17,772 bases of DNA from JAENVT01 sp031412355. Its GTDB lineage: Bacteria; Actinomycetota; Acidimicrobiia; Acidimicrobiales; Ilumatobacteraceae. Each line of letters begins with the position of its first letter. Positions within the stretch are counted from its first letter, which is position 1. The stretch spans positions 1 to 17,772 of the forward strand of contig JANOCR010000033.1 in assembly GCA_031412355.1 (NCBI GenBank), written 5' to 3'. The translations under genes were made by a program, and so were the position numbers. The notes under the pieces are model-generated. The model was not told the DNA's origin, searched no databases, and saw only the letters and a list, made by a program, of their open reading frames with translations. Below, one piece after another: positions 14,543 to 17,772 of the stretch.

Positions 14543-16012
14543 ATGGGAGCACGGACCGCTCAGCAGGTACTCGAGGGGCTGCGGACCCGGCCGCCGGCAT
14601 TGTGGGTCGAGGGCGAGCTCGTCGCCGATCCAACGACCCATCCGCGCACGGCCAATGCCGCTCATTCGCTCGCTGCGCTGTACCAGTTGCAGCACCGGCC
14701 CGACCTGGTCGACACCATGACGTTCGCCTCGCCCACCACGGGCGACCGCGTCGGGATGAGCTTCATCGTTCCCCGCACCCGAGAAGACCTCGAACGTCGT
14801 TCGGCCATGCACAAGGTGTGGGCCGACGCATGTCTGGGCTTCATGGGCCGCATGCCCGACTACCTCAACGTCAACCTGATGGGCGCAGGCACTGCGGCTG
14901 ACTACTTCGGGCAATGCCGGCCGGAGTTCGCCGACAATGCCCGCAACTACTTCGAGTACGTACGCGAGAACGATCTGGCACTGACACACGCATTGACGAA
15001 CCCTCAGGTCGACAAACGCAAGCAGGCCTACGAGCTCAGCGATCCGTTCATCGCGCTCGGTGTAGTGCGCGAGACATCCGACGGCATCATCGTTCGCGGC
15101 GCACGCATGTTGGCGACGCTGCCGATCAGCGACGAGATCCTCATCTTCCCGTCCACGGTCGTGAAGGGTGGCGACGAGATGAAGCCCTATGCCCTTGCCT
15201 TCGGCATCCCCAACAACACGCCGGGCCTGTCGTTCCAGTGCCGCGAACCACTCGACCTCGGACGCAGCCACCGCGACCACCCGCTGGGCTCGCGCTTCGA
15301 CGAGATGGACGCGATGGTCTACTTCGACGACGTGCTGGTGCCTTGGGAACGGGTGCTGTTGATGAACGACGTCGACCTGGCCAACCGGGCATACGCGGAG
15401 ACCGGTGCGGTGCTGCACATGGCCCACCAGGTGGTCAACCTGAAGATCGCCAAGACCGAGGCCTTTCTCGGCGTGATCCAAGCCGCAATCGACATGGTCG
15501 GGTCAGGCGATGCCCCGCACGTGCAACACATGGTCGCCGAGGTGATCATGATCCTCGAGATCATGAAGGGCTTGAAGATCGCCAGCGAAGCGGGCGCAAC
15601 ACTGAACAAGTACGGCGTCATGACCCCAGCTCGCCCGCCGCTCGATGCCGCCCGCAACTGGTACCCCGGCGTGTACAAGCGTCTGGTCGAGATCATGCAG
15701 CTGGTGACCACCAGTGGCCTCATCACCATCCCCACCGAGGCCGATTTCGAAGGGCCGCGCGGCGACGACATCGCCAAGTACCTGCAGGGTGCGGCCAGCT
15801 CTGCGGAGGAGCGGGTTGCCCTGTTCCGCCTGGCGTGGGACATGTCGATCAGCGCGTTCGGCGGTCGTCAGTCGCACTACGAACTGTTCTTCTTCGGTGA
15901 TCCGCCGCGCATGAAGCAGGCCCTGTACGGGGTGTACGACCGCAGCGACTACGTCGACAGGGTCAATTCGTTCGTGGCCGATACCGGCTGGCCACAGACC
16001 GTACTCAGCTGA
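14543..16012 (+). CDS. 4-hydroxyphenylacetate 3-hydroxylase (HpaB)-family FADH2-dependent monooxygenase
   Basis: The 489-residue protein has full family length. It contains GRMPDYLNVNLMG (102-114), NDLALTHALTNPQVD (143-157), GARMLATLPISDEIL (186-200) and the flavin-binding region LGSRFDEMDAMVYFDDVLVPWERV (248-271). R103, Y107 and H149 occupy the places of the substrate-binding Arg, Tyr and His of HpaB. HpaB-type enzymes hydroxylate phenols ortho to the OH with FADH2 supplied by a separate reductase (HpaC); no reductase gene is in the window. AAGGGG stands five bases before the ATG at 14543; a GTG at 14537 is also in frame. The gene diverges from iclR. Its end overlaps the convergent oxidoreductase gene by eight bases. 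Substrate may be a phenol other than 4-hydroxyphenylacetate. Confidence 0.9.
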   Translation: MGARTAQQVLEGLRTRPPALWVEGELVADPTTHPRTANAAHSLAALYQLQHRPDLVDTMTFASPTTGDRVGMSFIVPRTREDLERRSAMHKVWADACLGFMGRMPDYLNVNLMGAGTAADYFGQCRPEFADNARNYFEYVRENDLALTHALTNPQVDKRKQAYELSDPFIALGVVRETSDGIIVRGARMLATLPISDEILIFPSTVVKGGDEMKPYALAFGIPNNTPGLSFQCREPLDLGRSHRDHPLGSRFDEMDAMVYFDDVLVPWERVLLMNDVDLANRAYAETGAVLHMAHQVVNLKIAKTEAFLGVIQAAIDMVGSGDAPHVQHMVAEVIMILEIMKGLKIASEAGATLNKYGVMTPARPPLDAARNWYPGVYKRLVEIMQLVTTSGLITIPTEADFEGPRGDDIAKYLQGAASSAEERVALFRLAWDMSISAFGGRQSHYELFFFGDPPRMKQALYGVYDRSDYVDRVNSFVADTGWPQTVLS

Positions 16013-17772
16013 CCGGCTGGCGCTGCTGAGCTTGCGACAACGCCAGGCGATAACGCTCGACGTTGGCCATCTTGACGCCCTCGTAGCCACGGACCTGATC
16101 GATCAACCCGACCAACTCGACTGCCTCGGCGTGATCGTCGGCTAGCAGCGCCGATGCTTGGTCGACCAGTTCGATGTACTCCTTGACCATGGCGCGTTCG
16201 GTTCGTCGCACCTTGGCGCGACCGAACGGATCGAGCGCCGTGCCGCGGAGCCCCTTCATCGATCGAAGCATGGCCATGACCGGTGTGGACCAGGCGCCGA
16301 AGCGCAGCTTGCGGCCGAGCCCCATCGACCGCAGCATGGGCGGGTACAGGTTCCAGGTCATCGTGGCGTCGTCGCCGAACTGTGCCGCAACCCGCGCCCT
16401 GCCGGCCAGCAGCAATCGGGCGACTTCGTACTCGTCCTTGTAGGCCATCACGTGGTGCAGTTGCCGGGCTACCGTCGACGCAAACCTGCCGTCGCCACCA
16501 GCGGCGTGCTCGGCGCGGTGCGCCCGCACGACCACGTCGACGTACCGATCTGCGTAGCGCTTGTTCTGGTAGGCCACGAGGTCTGCCGCTCGTCGCTGTA
16601 CCAGTTCGCGCAGCGTCGCGTCGTCGATTCCCTCGACGTCGTACGTCGGCAGGTCATAGGCCACGCTGGCCCCTGCAGCCTTGTCGACCTCAGCCGGATC
16701 GACCGTCCAGCGGCGACCCCAGCGGAAGGCGGCAAGGTTGGCCTCGACCGCCGTGCCGTTGAGCTCGATCGCCCGCTCGATCGCCTCGCCCGGCAAGGGT
16801 ATGAACCCGGCCTGGTAGGCCACGCCCACCATGAAGACGTTGGCCGTGACCGCATTGCCCAGCAGCGCCGTGACGATCTGCGAAGCGTCGACGTAGAGGT
16901 TGCGGCTGGCATCGGTGCGGTTGCCTAGCTCAGTACGCAAGGGCCCCAGATCGAGGCCGTGCGAAGCAACCTTGCCGATCATCCTGCCCGTCGGAGCGAT
17001 GCTGGTCGACACCACTGCGACGCTGGTGTCGGCGTGGAGACCGGCCAGGTTGGCCGGCGTCGACGAGGCCAACGCGTCGAGCGCCAGCAACACACCGATC
17101 TGGCCGGGCGTCGGATCGCCGATCGTCACCGTTGACACCACCGGCCCAGCTTTCTGCGACAGCCCGGTCTGGTCGGCGGTCTTGGCGTCGACCCCGGCGA
17201 TCTGCGCAGCAGCAGCCAGCACTTGACTGACGGTGACCACGCCCGTGCCGCCGATGCCCGGCATGCGGATGGCGACGTCGGCCGGCACCACCAACTTCGG
17301 CTCCGGTAGCTGCCCGTCGGCCGACGCAGATCGCTTGGCCTTCTTGGCCTTGCCCGGCTTCACGGTGATGAACGCCGGGCAGTCGCCTTTCAGACAGCTA
17401 GCGTCGACGTTGCAGCTGGCCTGATCGACCACCGTCTTGCGACCGAACTCGGTCTCGGTCGAGTGCAACGACAAGCAGTTGGACTGCACGCCGCAATCGC
17501 CACAGGCCTCACACACTCGCTCGTCGATCATCACCCGGAACGTCGCCGGAGCGAGAATGCCTCGCTTGCGATCACGCCGCTTCTCGGCTGCACATTGCTG
17601 ATCGTGGATGTGCACCGTGACGCCCTCGATGACGCGCAGCTTCTCTTGTGCATCGACGATCGAGTCGCGGTGCACGACATCGACGCCGGCGGGCAACTCG
17701 ACACCGCGATACTTGGCGGGATCGTCGGTGGTGATGGTGATGTGCTTGACACCTTCGGCCATCAGCATGCGA
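16005..17772 (-). CDS. Indolepyruvate ferredoxin oxidoreductase, fused type (C-terminal half; 5' end outside window)
   Basis: The frame is open to the window edge, so the N-terminal part (the pyruvate-binding and thiamine-pyrophosphate domains expected in the fused protein of about 1150 residues) lies outside. The visible 589 residues start at the end of the TPP domain. An iron-sulfur segment follows, with CEACGDCGVQSNC and then SC, SC and KGDCPAF cysteines. The gamma-type catalytic domain comes next (RMPGIGGTGVVTVSQVLAAA and TGLSQKAGPVVSTVTI). The remaining roughly 200-residue C-terminal extension is usual in bacterial fused forms. The enzyme turns aryl-2-oxo acids into aryl-acetyl-CoA with ferredoxin as electron acceptor. 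It converges on the hydroxylase gene with an 8-base overlap. A link between the two through aromatic amino acid breakdown is plausible but not shown. Confidence 0.88.
   Translation of the reverse strand, partial: RMLMAEGVKHITITTDDPAKYRGVELPAGVDVVHRDSIVDAQEKLRVIEGVTVHIHDQQCAAEKRRDRKRGILAPATFRVMIDERVCEACGDCGVQSNCLSLHSTETEFGRKTVVDQASCNVDASCLKGDCPAFITVKPGKAKKAKRSASADGQLPEPKLVVPADVAIRMPGIGGTGVVTVSQVLAAAAQIAGVDAKTADQTGLSQKAGPVVSTVTIGDPTPGQIGVLLALDALASSTPANLAGLHADTSVAVVSTSIAPTGRMIGKVASHGLDLGPLRTELGNRTDASRNLYVDASQIVTALLGNAVTANVFMVGVAYQAGFIPLPGEAIERAIELNGTAVEANLAAFRWGRRWTVDPAEVDKAAGASVAYDLPTYDVEGIDDATLRELVQRRAADLVAYQNKRYADRYVDVVVRAHRAEHAAGGDGRFASTVARQLHHVMAYKDEYEVARLLLAGRARVAAQFGDDATMTWNLYPPMLRSMGLGRKLRFGAWSTPVMAMLRSMKGLRGTALDPFGRAKVRRTERAMVKEYIELVDQASALLADDHAEAVELVGLIDQVRGYEGVKMANVERYRLALSQAQQRQPVS

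Noticed and set aside
14513..15481. 322-codon minus-strand open frame opposite the hydroxylase
   Set aside because: It is antisense to a gene with complete HpaB motifs and has no domain of its own.

Overview
This window is GC-rich, tightly packed DNA with frequent GTG starts, stop/start overlaps, and at least one gene that looks leaderless. These traits, together with a lipoprotein carrying an Ala/Thr/Asp/Pro repeat linker and a fused indolepyruvate ferredoxin oxidoreductase, suggest a high-GC actinobacterium, possibly of the Acidimicrobiia. That placement is an inference from style, not from a marker gene. I see no RNA genes, insertion sequences, CRISPR arrays or phage genes. The content is metabolic: uptake and oxidative breakdown of small organic molecules, under at least two local regulators.

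Region A (28-9065, all minus strand) reads as one long operon from right to left. It starts with a branched-chain-amino-acid-type ABC importer in the order livK (lipoprotein), livH, livM, livG, livF. Three cytoplasmic enzymes follow: a cobalamin-independent methionine-synthase-like (MetE catalytic half) protein with a complete zinc site, a PEP-synthase-type swivelling phosphohistidine protein without the ATP-grasp domain it would normally need, and a ribonuclease-Z/arylsulfatase-like metallo-beta-lactamase hydrolase. A plausible promoter lies upstream of livK. The joining of this importer to these three enzymes is the most unusual feature of the window.

Region B (9191-13710) holds an alpha/beta hydrolase diverging from livK. 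It converges, with a 20-base overlap, on a second alpha/beta hydrolase, which is coupled by an 11-base overlap to a luciferase-like flavin monooxygenase. Divergent from the monooxygenase is a LysR regulator that overlaps a downstream short-chain dehydrogenase. A palindrome midway between the monooxygenase and the LysR gene is a good operator candidate. Monooxygenase, hydrolase and dehydrogenase together look like a small oxidative catabolic module.

Region C (13711-17772) begins with two copies of a 45-bp palindromic repeat between convergent genes. The second copy supplies the stop codon of an IclR regulator. The IclR gene diverges from a 4-hydroxyphenylacetate-3-hydroxylase-type FADH2-dependent monooxygenase, and one AT-rich palindrome appears to hold both the operator and the -10 elements. 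The window ends inside the C-terminal half of a fused indolepyruvate ferredoxin oxidoreductase, convergent with the hydroxylase. Regions B and C together suggest degradation of aromatic or cyclic compounds. The actual substrates cannot be read from the sequence.
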